The notes under the pieces are model-generated. The model saw only the letters and a program-made list of their open reading frames with translations. It ran no database searches and was not told where the DNA came from. Position numbers and translations under genes: made by a program. Shown here one piece after another: positions 10,210 through 21,770 of a stretch of 64,000 nt of DNA. Location of the stretch: contig CM046341.1 in assembly GCA_025403435.1 (NCBI GenBank), forward strand, positions 14,806,447-14,870,446. The letters are read 5' to 3'. Source of the stretch: Artocarpus heterophyllus. Taxonomy: Eukaryota; Streptophyta; Magnoliopsida; Rosales; Moraceae. Numbering within the stretch: position 1 is the first letter of the stretch; each line of letters opens with the position of its first letter.

Positions 10210-10852
10210 ATTTGGTTTATAGAAGTGGTTGCTTAATGTCTGCTCCACTTAGACTTCGGGTTCTACATGAGATTTTAAAGATGAGAAATATACAAAAAGG
10301 GCTAAAGAGATAGACGAGTAGGTAATGAAAAGGTAATCCAAAGATTTAAACAAAATCTTGTGCGGATAAGAAAGTATGATAAGGTGATTGATAGTTTACA
10401 GAAAATCTGATTCACTTTTTGAAAAAGATTAGACTCTAATTGTATAACTTTTGACAATTGAGAACAATTTGACAGAAGACCCTCTTGACACAACTGTAGA
10501 CTTTTTGACAAATATACACCAAGTCTAGAAATTTAATATAAACGACAAATACTGTAGAACTTTTGAAATTTGAGACACAAATCTTGAAATATCTGAATAA
10601 GCTTTTCAAAATTCAAACATATTACTGTACCGTATGTAACGTGTCTGATAAGATAATATATTTTATTATATATATATTTAAGAAAATCATAAATTAAATA
10701 AGATATTAACACTTACTGTATCAATCTAATAATCATAATTATTTCAAACACAAAAGCAAATATTCTGAGTAAAAGAAAAACACAAACTATTGAACATCAG
10801 CTAAAACTGCTTCAAATAAGTAAAGACTAAATAACCTTTATAGAGCGATGAC
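10210..10852. other. Spacer between the LOG and NABP-like ORFs
   Basis: These 643 bases are AT-rich. A 69-residue minus-strand frame (10302-10511) has no recognisable features and I do not call it. I see no obvious promoter or splice sites, so how the second ORF would be translated is not evident. Confidence 0.5.
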
Positions 10853-11374
10853 TTATTCCCCATCCAGTTTTCTTATGGCTTGGCAAACAGGATCTAGAAA
10901 TACCATATTCCTGAGGCGTTGTCTTTCTGTATAAAATTTAGGCCAGAGTTTAAAAATAGCTCCTTGAACATATCCACTAGGGTGACCGTGGAGAGGAGGA
11001 TGGATGCTATCCAAGTTCTCCTTTGAAAGTCCATCCCTACAAAACCTTATTTTATCCTCTCTATTCGTAGACATATAACCAGGTGAAGTACATTTATCGT
11101 GACAATTTTGTCTTCCACATTTGTTACAAGTGACCACGATGGCACGAGCTCTTCTTTTCATTGCACTACGACTGGTACCTGTTCCTAGTAAACCGACATC
11201 TTGACTAAAGTCACTCGGACGGATTTTCCCCTCTATTAACATTCTCACATCACAAGGGATACCAAAACGCATAAAAATCCACAATCGAGTAATTCTAGCC
11301 TTGTATTTCTTTCTGAGAATCTTTTGGGAGAGTGATGGGAAATACTTTCTCAGGTGTTGGTACTTTGGGTCCAT
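10853..11374 (-). CDS. Basic Cys4 protein resembling betaflexivirus nucleic-acid-binding proteins (173 aa)
   Basis: The ORF is intact from ATG to TAA. The N-terminus is basic (KILRKKYKARITR, 18-30), followed by a hydrophobic segment ending FGIPCDV (37-43). Next is an Arg-rich patch (SRSAMKRRARA, 68-78) and directly after it a Cys cluster C83-x2-C86-x4-C91-x3-C95. A DKIRFCRDG stretch follows at 108-115. A basic patch abutting a zinc-finger-like Cys cluster, preceded by an IPxDV-type segment, is the layout of the small nucleic-acid-binding/silencing-related proteins at the 3' end of carlavirus, trichovirus and vitivirus genomes. Spacing differs from the retroviral CCHC knuckle (CX2CX4HX4C). The C-terminal 60 residues match nothing I know. 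It may be an endogenised viral gene or an unrelated plant protein. Confidence 0.5.
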   Translation of the reverse strand: MDPKYQHLRKYFPSLSQKILRKKYKARITRLWIFMRFGIPCDVRMLIEGKIRPSDFSQDVGLLGTGTSRSAMKRRARAIVVTCNKCGRQNCHDKCTSPGYMSTNREDKIRFCRDGLSKENLDSIHPPLHGHPSGYVQGAIFKLWPKFYTERQRLRNMVFLDPVCQAIRKLDGE

Positions 11375-12976
11375 GATGAGATGAAAGAAGAGTAAATAGA
11401 AAGGAAAAATTAAGATAGTAAATTGCAGAATCCTAGAATTCCTTCTTCTTTTAGAGGAAAAGAAGAATTTTTAATGAAAAAGAAGAGGATTTGCGATTTA
11501 AAGAGAAAATAACAAATTAAGAGAGAAAAAGTGAACTCAGAGAAATAAGCTCTTATGCACAGTAAACGTATTTGTAAACAATAATTAAACCACTTTATAT
11601 GACACGTATAGAGATCACGTGGGAGAGACAGTGTGAATCAAACTGATTTAGGATTTGAACTAGGCCCAAATGTTCTTAGTTGAAAATGGTCAAGTTGTTT
11701 CGGGCTTTAACACATTTAGAACGAGTTAAATAACAAACATAAAATTGAAAACCAATTTGTATAAATCTTAAACCAAATTTAAAGCCCACTATAGATAAAG
11801 TTAATTATGAACAACAAATCTAATTTAACGACAACAAGGATCTTCCTGAATGATATTTAAAATCATTTCATAACAACATAATCTTCCAGCAACTCAAATA
11901 ATTTTGTTTTAATCAAAACCTTATTGAACAATGCATACACCCATATGTTATTCATAATACTCAACATCTATCAATGGATTCATCATCATTACTACCAAGG
12001 GTTTAGAATGTGACTAACCTTGAAATCAATACGATTTACATCTTTCAACGTAGACCATATCAATGAACAAAGACACTTGATGTTACTACTTAAGAACATC
12101 TACAATCCCCACAATTCTACTTATACAATATATAATTTCCTCATATAACAAAACCTTAGGTAACCAAAAGATTCACATCTAAACATCTAAAACTTAAACA
12201 TTTTATCGTAATTATCCAAAATTATTATAAGTGCCTTAAGTATTATGATTTACCTAAGGAAACTCCTATTGGTCATTTTTTTTTATTGCATCTATATATA
12301 AAGATTCACTGATACACTTAAATACAATGTACGTAACAAAATATTCCAATTTTGAGATTCATGCATTCTAGACTTTACACAGTCTCAACAGACCAAAAGT
12401 CTAACATTTATCTCTCTCAAGATTCAATACCATGATTCCCAACCTATATCATATTCCTCAAATAAATAGAACTTTTAAGAAAAGATATTGACACTTATGT
12501 GCTCCATCGAATCCACACATAATCATTACTTAGGTTTGAATCAATTACGAAAAATTTGGCATATCTATGTCAAACTTTAAAATCAATAAATCAAGCCTTA
12601 TATTTCTTATTATTTTTCACGAGACAAAAGGCTTTTAAATCCTCGTATCTATACGAATTTCTCATCGTTTATACGAATTAGATATGCTTATAGATCTTAA
12701 TATTATACGAATCTCTCATAAGCATTCTACTTATAAACTCATTCCATATAATTATCATTCCCTCATAACTATTAATACTTTCCTTCTATATAATTATTGT
12801 ACTCATATAACTATTAATATTTTCATTCTATGGCCTTTCCATGTTACATCCTTTTAGACTGTATAAATCAATGTGAATGTTCATTTTGATGATGACAATG
12901 AAAATTCAGCTTCAAAACTATCTCAAAAATATATTTTTTTAAAGTGGTGCTACACTCCCTAGGTTAACCGAACCGA
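11375..12976. other. Non-coding 5' internal region of the LOG-carrying element
   Basis: This 1.6 kb stretch between the primer binding site and the NABP-like ORF is AT-rich, with stops in all frames and no gag-like motif. It would form a very long untranslated leader of the genomic RNA. Confidence 0.6.
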
Positions 12977-12990
12977 GGCTCTGATACCAA
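12977..12990 (-). other. Primer binding site, initiator tRNA-Met
   Basis: The minus strand reads TTGGTATCAGAGCC, complementary to the 3' end of plant initiator tRNA-Met. It lies six bases from the right LTR, which fixes the element's direction as right to left. Confidence 0.9.
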
Positions 12991-14211
12991 AAATTCTGTA
13001 ACGCCCCTATATGGGGGTTAACAGTTTTTAATGAGATAAAATAAAAATAAATAATAAAAGTAAAACCTTAAAAATAAAATTTGCTCGGGACTTAAATGAA
13101 AACTCTCAACTCAAAAATAAAAATATAAACGACAAATAAACCATAGTTTTAATGTAACACCTTAAATTTAATAATATAAACTGTTGTCATCATCATTTTA
13201 ACCCTCAACACATTGTAATACAGTCACAGAAAGTAACAATTGATGCTTACATTATCATGAAGAACATTCTCAACAATTGAAGCAGTCCCAATGTAATATA
13301 GTTACATCACTTCCTCAACTATATTTCTCGTAGCCACCTCACACTTAGTGAGTCCTGAAAAGATATAAACATAAGGGTATGAGCAACACTATGCTCAGTA
13401 GAGAAAGCCATTACTCACCTTTAGGTTTTTATCATTACCACATTAAAATCTGCATGGTTAGTAAGTCACATCATATTCCAGATTATGAGGTTTATTATGA
13501 TCACATCTTATGGATACCGTAGTTAATCATTACCAAGTGTCATAATTACACATTTATACAAATATTACCAATCATCATTGTTTCTAGATATCCATGTTAA
13601 ATTGAGTATCACTCAACTCATCGAAACCCAAATGGGCGCACTTGATCACCCTATAAACATTCCAAGGGTGTTCCGGTGAGGGGACATCAAGCCCCGAGTC
13701 CTCACCAAATCGATTCCTGTACAGTGTGTTCTGGGACTTTCAACCCAAGGAAGCGTCATCGCCTTCCCCCTATTTTACCTTTTAGGGTATTCATGCCCAA
13801 GGACGTAACCGTCGCCCTTTTCATGTCTCACAATTTCTCTATATTGAATCATTATTAATAGAGTTAGTTTTCCTAACCATGCTTCTCAATTTATAACATG
13901 TGTCAATTCATTATGTTCCTCGCCGTACAATACAAGACGAGTCCATGTCATAGTTTCATATGTGATACTCATATAATATCAGTTCAACATAGATATATAT
14001 ATATTGCGGCAAAACAATCAATTTTAATTCTATAAAAACCTCACAAAAATGAGTAATAGAATCCCTACCTTTCAAGCTTATCAACAGTCTCTTAATCCTG
14101 GAATCAATTAACGTTAGCTCCATACTCCCTTGATCTTGAACTCCAAGCAAAACAGATCTAGTTGTATCTCGCTGTATCTACGAAGCATCCTCTGTAGTGC
14201 TCCTCGAGCGA

Positions 14212-17200
14212 CTATGTGTAATGACCGAGAAAACGTCATCAATAAAACCTAATATTTAATTAGGTTTAATTAATGAATTTATTCTTAAAAATATGAAATT
14301 GTGTAAAAATTGTAATTTATGTGAAAATTACAATAAAATATGAATGAGCAACATTGATTGCAAACTTTATGGCATATGTAATGCAATGGTGGATATTATA
14401 AAATACAAATTTTATGAGTTTGATGACTCAGAGATTTGTGCATAATATCCATAAAATGAATTTCATATCACAATTATTTGTGAAATTGTGATATAAACGA
14501 ATGAATGATTAGAATGTAAATAGGACATAGAGGTTGTCCTAACCCTAACCGGGGGTAGAAAGGAGGCCAGAGCAGTATAAGAATACTGCTAAATAAAAAC
14601 ACAGATATGAAAAATGTTATGATTGGCCTCAAAAAGTAAACGAAAAGTAAGTTAAATATTTTTATACAGTCTAAGGATAGAAAGTACACTGAATTGGCCA
14701 CGGCAGTATAGGAAAAATACTGTGTGGTAAAAAATTACACAGTATAAATTTTTAACTCCATAAAGTGGACACTTTTTGCTTTTCTATTGGGCCACATGTC
14801 AAGAAAAATGGCCCAATCATTTTGTGACACCTAGTGGTGTACTCATGGGTTACCATGAGTCACTAAATGAGATAAACATGCATTTATGGCAAGTTTATCA
14901 AAGTTTTCTTTTCTTTTCTTTCCACCAAAGCTTCGGCAGCCATAGTTCTGCTCCCAAAAAAAAATTTCTCAGCCCCAAATCTTGCAAAAATAGCCCCCAA
15001 CAAATTTTACAAGCAAGAACAAGGATTTTCCCACAAGTTTAAGGTAAAATCCTAAACTTTTAATGGGTTTTCAAGGGATTTTTCATGGGCAAAGGACAAG
15101 AGATTAATCCATGGTATTTTTGTATGGAAAGGAAGCTTAGGAGGGAGTCTAAAAGGATTTTGAAAGCTTCAAACCAAAAGGGTGTTATTTTGGTAAGTTT
15201 TAAGCTTTAAAGTTTGAAATTTTATAGATTTTGTTTTGATTTTTGTTCTTTCAAACCCATGAGGGGTTTTGAACATGTATTTGATGGAAGTTCATGTATA
15301 TGTGGTGTATGATAAGTTTGAGTTATGGAAATTTTTGTTTTAGTGTAAATCTGCAATTTTTGTAAAAACGGTATTTTTGTAATTTTGAGGTTAAACTTTG
15401 CAAAGATGATGTTTGAGCATGGGAATGTATTGATTAAGGTATGAAATGATTTCTGCAGGGGTAAAATTGCAAGTTTGAAATGGATTTATGTAAAAATGCC
15501 ATAGGGACTAAATTGAAAGAAAAAAATTCCTCTCGGCAGAATTGGAAATTAGCCAAAAACACCCCTGTACAGTGATATTTTGGAAAAAGTTAAAACACAA
15601 AAGTTGTAGATCTCGATGAAACTGTTAGGCAACGCGGACGGTTCATCAAAAAACTGATTCGTTTATGAGATTTTAATTTTTCAAGAATTTATGGAAATTG
15701 TGAAAAATTTGAAAAAGGGGCAAAAACGTCATTTCTCAAAGGATTTTGAATATGGTACTTTGAGCAAAAATGATCCCTGACAAAAATAGAAAATTCTGGT
15801 GCAAAGAAGTAAATTTTAGTTTCGGGGGCAAAAACGTCAAAATTTTCGGTTCATGGGCTAAACCGCAAAGTTTAATGAAAATGGGGCATAATTGAGAAAT
15901 AAAGAGATTTGACCCACTAGGATGTTATTTTAGAATGAATATATGGTTATTTTATAAGAATAACGAAATCGAGCTCGAGTAGGTTAGTAAACCTGCGGAG
16001 GGCAAAATCGTCATTTCTGCCCAAATAACCCGAACTGCTTTGAAATGTTCCCAATGGGATAAGAAAACGACTAGAAAGGTTTCCACCCTTCGTTAGAAAC
16101 GATATGGTGAAGTTAGATAGAAATAAGAAAAAACGGTGGTTTTTAGAGTTAAACATAGTAATGCAACTCAATTTATTAACTAACAAATGTTTCGTATCGA
16201 AACATAGTAAAATTTGGCTAATGGCTTTGTAATTGGCCAACAGGATCCTAGGAATCTAGAAGAAAGGATATCGTGGTTAAGTTGCCCGACAATTGTATCA
16301 AGTAAGTACCCATCCCACCTACAGTATGAAATTGTAGGCTTAGAGTATAAAATGTGCATATGTATACTTGTATGTATATCAAGGTGTATACTTGTATGTA
16401 TGCAATAACATAAGTATTTATAAATAAAAGAAAGGGTATACTTGTGAGTATATGGAATATATATATATGCCTGAGCGTATATTAATGCATACCAGTGTGT
16501 ATATTTTATGTTAAGTACCTGTTAGTACATTATGCTATATATACCTGAGCGTATATTAATGTATACCAGTGTGTATATAAAGTATGTACCTGTATGGTCT
16601 ATATCGTATAAAAGTATTTAAGTAGATTATGTTATGTATAACATGTACTCATCACTTCATGCATGGTATGTTAACCATAATAAGTGAATTGGTAATGAAT
16701 CACCAAAAGTTAAGAAAAGTGTCGTACCGACTCCTGACTCAAGGGGAGTTTAAGGATTACAGGATGGTCACGGTGTTACGTAGACCTAAGTGCGCAATGG
16801 TACGAACACTTGGGCCCTAGTTAAAGATAAGAAATGATAAGGATAATGAAGGATTATAAGAAAGCATAATATGATCATGCATTTTATTGGATGTGCATGT
16901 GGGTTTATATGGGACTTACTGGGCGTTAGCTCATTAAGTTTTTCATGCTGTAGGTATTTCGACAAAAAGGTCAGAATAAATCATAATGATGAGCTGGCGG
17001 ACGGATGATGTGTGCAGACTGGGTATGGTTTCCGCCGCAGTATGTTTTCCACTGTATGATATTTTAAAATATTTCAAAAGTAATGTTTGATAAGCTATAT
17101 TGTAAGAGAAGGATGGTTATGTAAACACAAGTATATGTATGTATCTCACAGGTTATTAAACAATATATGTACAGTATTTTTATTAAAAAAAAAAATTCCT

Positions 17201-17269
17201 AAATTTTTGCCCTAAAGTAATGAAGAAAGAGTTTAATCACAGCTCGAAAAGGCGGGTTGTGACACTATG
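14212..17269 (+). mobile_element. Solo LTR nested in the 5' LTR (TSD CTATG)
   Basis: The element is 14217-17264 (3048 bp), beginning TGTAATGACC and ending GGGTTGTGACA, flanked by CTATG (14212-14216, 17265-17269). The intact 3' LTR shows the uninterrupted site at 7429-7433. Parts such as 14700-14880 match, inverted, the LTRs of the LARD-like element, so the two families are related. Imperfect repeats around GTATACTTGTATGTAT and TACCAGTGTGTATAT fill 16330-16620. No internal domain or coding sequence is present. It is younger than the LOG element. Confidence 0.9.
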
Positions 17270-17500
17270 AATGGCTAGGAATGCTTCTTGGAGATCATAC
17301 ATTCTTGAAAACGTCATTCTGGACTCCGATACTGCTGTTTGAATCGCCTCGATTCACGTGCAGTTGGTACCGGATGATTTTCATCGGAGTGGAATTTGCT
17401 CAAACGGAGGTCACCATTGCATCCAGAGCATCGAAACGAGTCAGGAGGCGGTCTCGGATCTTTGATCGGAGGTCCGGATCACAAAATTCCAATTTAGCCT

Positions 17501-17567
17501 TTGACTGGCCGTTGACCGGCGTTGACCACCGTTGACCGGCGTTGACCGACTTTGACCGTCGTTGACC
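17501..17567. promoter_or_regulatory. Phased W-box array in the 5' LTR
   Basis: This is the same array as in the 3' LTR: TTGACT at 17501, then TTGACC at 17512, 17522, 17532, 17542, 17552 and 17562, all 10 bp apart. In this copy it belongs to the promoter LTR but is cut off from the primer site by the nested solo LTR. Confidence 0.6.
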
Positions 17568-18449
17568 GGCGTCAATCGGGGTCCGTTGGCAGCTGGGCTC
17601 GGGCCTACCCCCCCTAAATCGACCCTTCTGAGTCCAATGGCGGGGTCAATTTCACTCAATTCTGCCTCTAACATAGCGGGTCGTGAAGTACAACGTCGGT
17701 AGAAATGGATGAGCTCCGATCTTGATTCTCCGACGATGGAAACCTGAAATTGGCTGAGGGCTTTTGCTACCCATCCTCCTATGAGCATTTCCCCTCATCC
17801 AATTTGAAGAAACGTGGCTGGGAAGAGCCAAAACGGAGGCTCCCGCGGCGGTTGACGGCGGCGTTGGCCGTTCTCCGGCGAAACCGGCTCCTTCCGTGCA
17901 ATTGATCGAGGGGTTTTACTCCCCTTGATCCTCTGAACTCATTGGGAGGGGTGGTGTCAGTCACCTCCTCCGGCAAGGCGGAGTTCCACCATGGGGGCGG
18001 CGGTGCACGGCGGCAATAGGCGGGCGGAGCAATCCGGCGGTTGTTGAGCTGCCACCAAGGGTGGGTTTTGTTCCTCTCATCACGGTGGTCGTGTAGGAAC
18101 AAGAATCACGTCGATCGGACGTCGGACGGCGAAGATATCTCGTCGGAAAGAAATGGGTTTTGTCGCCACTTTGGGCGGCGCGTGTGGTCTCCTCTGGCGG
18201 CGTTTTGGGCGGCGCGGCACCTCGTTGGACTCAGCTCGTCGAGAGCTTTCCATTGGTGCGGGAGGTGTCGAAAACGGATGCCGAAATCTCAAACGATCTT
18301 TGAGGAGAGAGAGAGAATTTTTTAGAGAGAGAAAGTAGAGAGAGAGAGTTTCGAATTATGAGAGATTTTTTGATTTTTTTTATATATATACTAAGTAATT
18401 AATCTAATTACCTTAATACCCTTAGGAGAATAACGGGTGTCACAAAACC

Positions 18450-21400
18450 AAACTTTTATTAGGTTGATGTGGCATTTAGTGCAAGGTTTAGACCAATTAT
18501 TAGGTTGATGTGGCATTTAGTGCAAGGTTTAGACCAATTGAAGTAATAATTGAGGTCATTTCAAATTATAGAGGCGGTTTTAAAGTGGTAAAAAATCCAC
18601 AATTTAATAAATGTTTAGGAGAACAACTAAAGATGAAAATATTGGTTTAAAAACTGTAACATGTGAGAGCTTTATATTGTAACAATTTTTTATTTTTTAT
18701 TATAGCTGTTGAGAGCTTTACTTTATTTGTTGGTTCCAACTGAAATGTCAAACAGTGGCTAAACTTTGACCCCTCAAGTTCACACAGTTTGAACCATTTC
18801 TATAGTAAAAACCATTCTCATTATCGTTTTCTTTCATAAATCATATTTTTTTAAACATCAGTTCTAATTTTAAACTCGATATGATGTTTTATTTTTATTT
18901 AAACATTAACATTCTAAATACCAATTTAAAATTATAGTTTAAATTATACAATTTATAACTTATAATTTAAATAAAATTTTAAACTATACTATTTAAAACC
19001 TGCACATTAAATTAACCCGTACTAAACAATACTTAATGGTCAATTTTGAATTTACCAGTAAAAAAATCTCTTAAAATACCCCAATCAGTAAAAGTCTCGA
19101 CCTTTCTCCCTCTCTTTCTTTCTCTCTCCTCCACATCTCTCCTCTGTCAGACCACCGCCCTCCCTGTTTCTTTCTTCTCTCTCTCCGTCTCTCTCTCCCC
19201 AGCCATTTGTCTGATTTCTCTCCTTCTCTATTTCATAGTCGTTTCTCTCCCTCTAAAACATCTCTCTCTGAAGTTGTTCCACATCTAGCGGCTACTTCTC
19301 TCTCTGATGTTGCTCCGTCTCTAGCGACATCATCTTGAATCTTTCTTCTCCAAAGATCGCATGAAGCCATGAGAACTAGCAAAGCCGCCAAAGATCATGA
19401 GTGACCACCCCTAGAGCTTACGATTCGCGGCTATCGCACGATTTTGCGATGGAAGGCTTGCACAAGTGATCAACCATTAACAATAAATGATTGATTAATG
19501 GATTAAACTATTGACTCTGAGATGCTTTTGGAGGAGGAGGCTTCCTTGCAAGGCAGCCATTGAAGAGGAGAAGTCGGGAGGAGAGAAGGAGAGAGAGAGA
19601 GAGAGAAATTAGTTGAATGACAGTAAAAGAAGGGGAAGTCGTATTGGAAGAGTTCCTTTTTTTTTTTTTTTTTAATTTTCTTGAAAATCAGAAAGGGAAT
19701 TTGAGAAGGAAAAAAGGAATGTAAGAGTAAAATTTAAAAATAAAATATTTAAAACTAATTATGCCTATTAATTTTTAATCATTAAAAATGTGTTATTTAC
19801 TTCTAATGGTATTAATAATTGGCCAATTTATTATAATTTGTCATTATTAGTTAGTCCATTGATAATTCTGTGCTAGAATTTTTATCAAAAAGACATAAAA
19901 AAAGGGGATTAAGTGATGTCATGTGGTATTTTTTATTTGTTTTAATTATAAATTCTTACAAAACAGGTTAAGTTATTCTTAAAAACTATAAAAGTATTCT
20001 TTGAATTTAAAAATTATTTCCTTTTCATCCCTATAAATAAAAAAAAAATAAACACAACAACATGACTACCTTTATATACTTACAAAAAATATTTTATGTA
20101 TTCAAAAATTAAAAAAAATCTTTAAAAAAACATGATTTTTTTTATAAAAAAAAACTTAAGTTTAATGACTTTTTAAATTTTAAATAATTTTCTCAAAAAA
20201 AAACATATATTTTATAGACAAAAGTTTAATTAAAGGCATTTTATTCTATCTTCATATTTTTTCGATCAAAAAAGTCTACAAGGGATAAAAGTGAAATAAG
20301 TGTTTTAAATTCAAAAAATACCTTTAAAGTTTAAAAAAAAAGATAAAAAAATTAAAAAAATAATAAAATCTATAAAATATAGTTATATAATTAACTCTTT
20401 AATTTTCTAATACATGACTAAAGATTAGCCAGAATATAAGAAATAAAAATAGTGGAGGTCAAATAGGTATCAGATGCAAGAAAAGATCTATGCCGGTGGG
20501 TACATGTGCACACCACCACCAGTTCACTCTTTGCATTTTTCTTTTTTCCAATAATTAGAAAAACGTTATTTTATTTTTTTTCATTTGAAATCATTTGAAT
20601 AAATAACTTCATATTGAAAAGAGATATATATGCCATAAAAAATAGTAATGGGCGTGTTTGTTTCACTCATTTACTTCAGTTTAGTTCAGTCAAAAGGGCT
20701 ATTATTGTTTAAGTTTGTGCTTGATAAAGCATTTAATTCAAACTAAACTGAATGTTCAAATCAAGCTGAATTGTCCAATTTATAATTCAAAATTCTCCCT
20801 GTTTCAACATTCTAAATTAATACTGAAGAGTGATTTCACTACCACGTATTCGTATTCATAATTTAACAATATTAATTTTATTATTTTCAATTAAATAAAT
20901 TCTTTTTTGCATATTTCATATTTATTTTTTAAATAAAATAATTATTTTATACTTCAAACTAGAATCATCAATACTCATCTAAACACAAATTAAGATTATA
21001 TTTCCTATTTAAATTAACACTTTAATTGCACATCCAAATGCCAATTAGAATTACTGTTTAAACTACGCAGTTCGATTTTTTTTTTCAAATTAAAAAAGTT
21101 CAAATTAACATAGTTCGAACCAGTGAATTAAACATGGGAGATATGCTTGTATAGTTATATGATTAATTTTGAAAAATAATATACTTGTACATAATGATAT
21201 TTCTGTAGGGAAAACAAGTAATTTAATGTCGATTGTGAAGGAAAAAAAAGTTACCAAATGTCCCACAAAAAGATGGTAAATGAAAATTTTACATAAATAT
21301 GGTATGTATGTTAGGTTGATAAAAGAGTTTTACTCTCTGTTTTAGACTATATTGTCTTTGAGTTTTTTTTTTTTTTTGATATAATACTCTCCACGTCTAT

Positions 21401-21770
21401 TAAAATAATTACTATATAATTATGTAATACAAAATATAATATCATTACAATAATTACTATGTAATTATAGACATTTTTAAGATATTCTGAATATTATATT
21501 AAATTTTAATTTTATAACAATAATTTAGTCATATATTATAATTTTTATTTTAACTAAAAAACACGTAATTTCCTTGAGAAAAAAAAAAGAAACATATTCT
21601 CTTTAAAAAAAATTTCTTTATTTCTCCCCAAAGATATTTTGACTTTTTTAATAGTCATTTTTTAAAATGTTTTCAATAGTTAAAATTGAACACTAAACCC
21701 TAAAAAAAAATTACACACTAAACGATCCAAATGTTATTGTGATACACAGTTAAAATATATTACATATATC
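18450..21770. other. Duplicated AT-rich intergenic DNA of unit A
   Basis: This aligns with 31750-32623 joined to 50834-54950 in unit B. It contains CT-rich tracts (19095-19300), the intact equivalent (near 19357-19361) of the GCATG insertion site used in unit B, several homopolymer runs and MITE-like debris around 18640-18760. It lacks the 684-bp MITE found in unit B. No gene is recognised; a short frame at 19046-19288 is low-complexity Leu/Ser-rich sequence. Confidence 0.6.
18458..18539. repeat. 41-bp tandem duplication
   Basis: The segment starting ATTAGGTTGATGTGGCATTT is present twice in tandem with a 41-bp step, right beside the LTR element. Unit B has a single copy near 31755, so the duplication is specific to unit A. 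Confidence 0.85.

Larger units (their letters stand above)
12997..18444 (-). repeat. 5' LTR of the LOG-carrying element, split by a solo LTR
   Basis: Segments 12997-14216 and 17270-18444 together form a 2395-bp LTR about 1% different from the 3' LTR, mostly by transitions. The insertion at 14217-17264 sits about 1.2 kb into this promoter-side LTR. It separates the U3 half with the W-box array from the primer-site half. Confidence 0.92.
6212..18449 (-). mobile_element. Non-autonomous LTR retrotransposon carrying LOG and an NABP-like ORF (with 5-bp TSDs)
   Basis: The element proper is 6217-18444, flanked by the 5-bp duplication AAACC (6212-6216 and 18445-18449). Unit B keeps the empty site near 31730-31755. 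LTRs begin TGTGACACCC and end GGGCGTTACA in the sense direction. An iMet primer site adjoins the right LTR and a polypurine tract adjoins the left LTR, so transcription runs right to left. The internal region is 4.38 kb and has no visible gag, protease, reverse transcriptase, RNase H or integrase. It has two intact sense ORFs: an NABP-like protein, then a LOG homologue. It must have been mobilised by enzymes of another element. LTR ends and PPT are of Ty3/gypsy style. My manual count gives about 26 differences over 2.4 kb between the LTRs. Confidence 0.9.

Noticed and set aside
10210..10248. N-terminal extension of LOG by 13 residues
   Set aside because: The codon at 10248 is GTG. The first ATG at 10209 gives the usual LOG length.
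10853..11374. Interpretation as a retrotransposon gag with zinc knuckle
   Set aside because: Cys spacing C-x2-C-x4-C-x3-C and the adjoining Arg-rich patch do not fit CX2CX4HX4C, and no capsid-like region precedes it.
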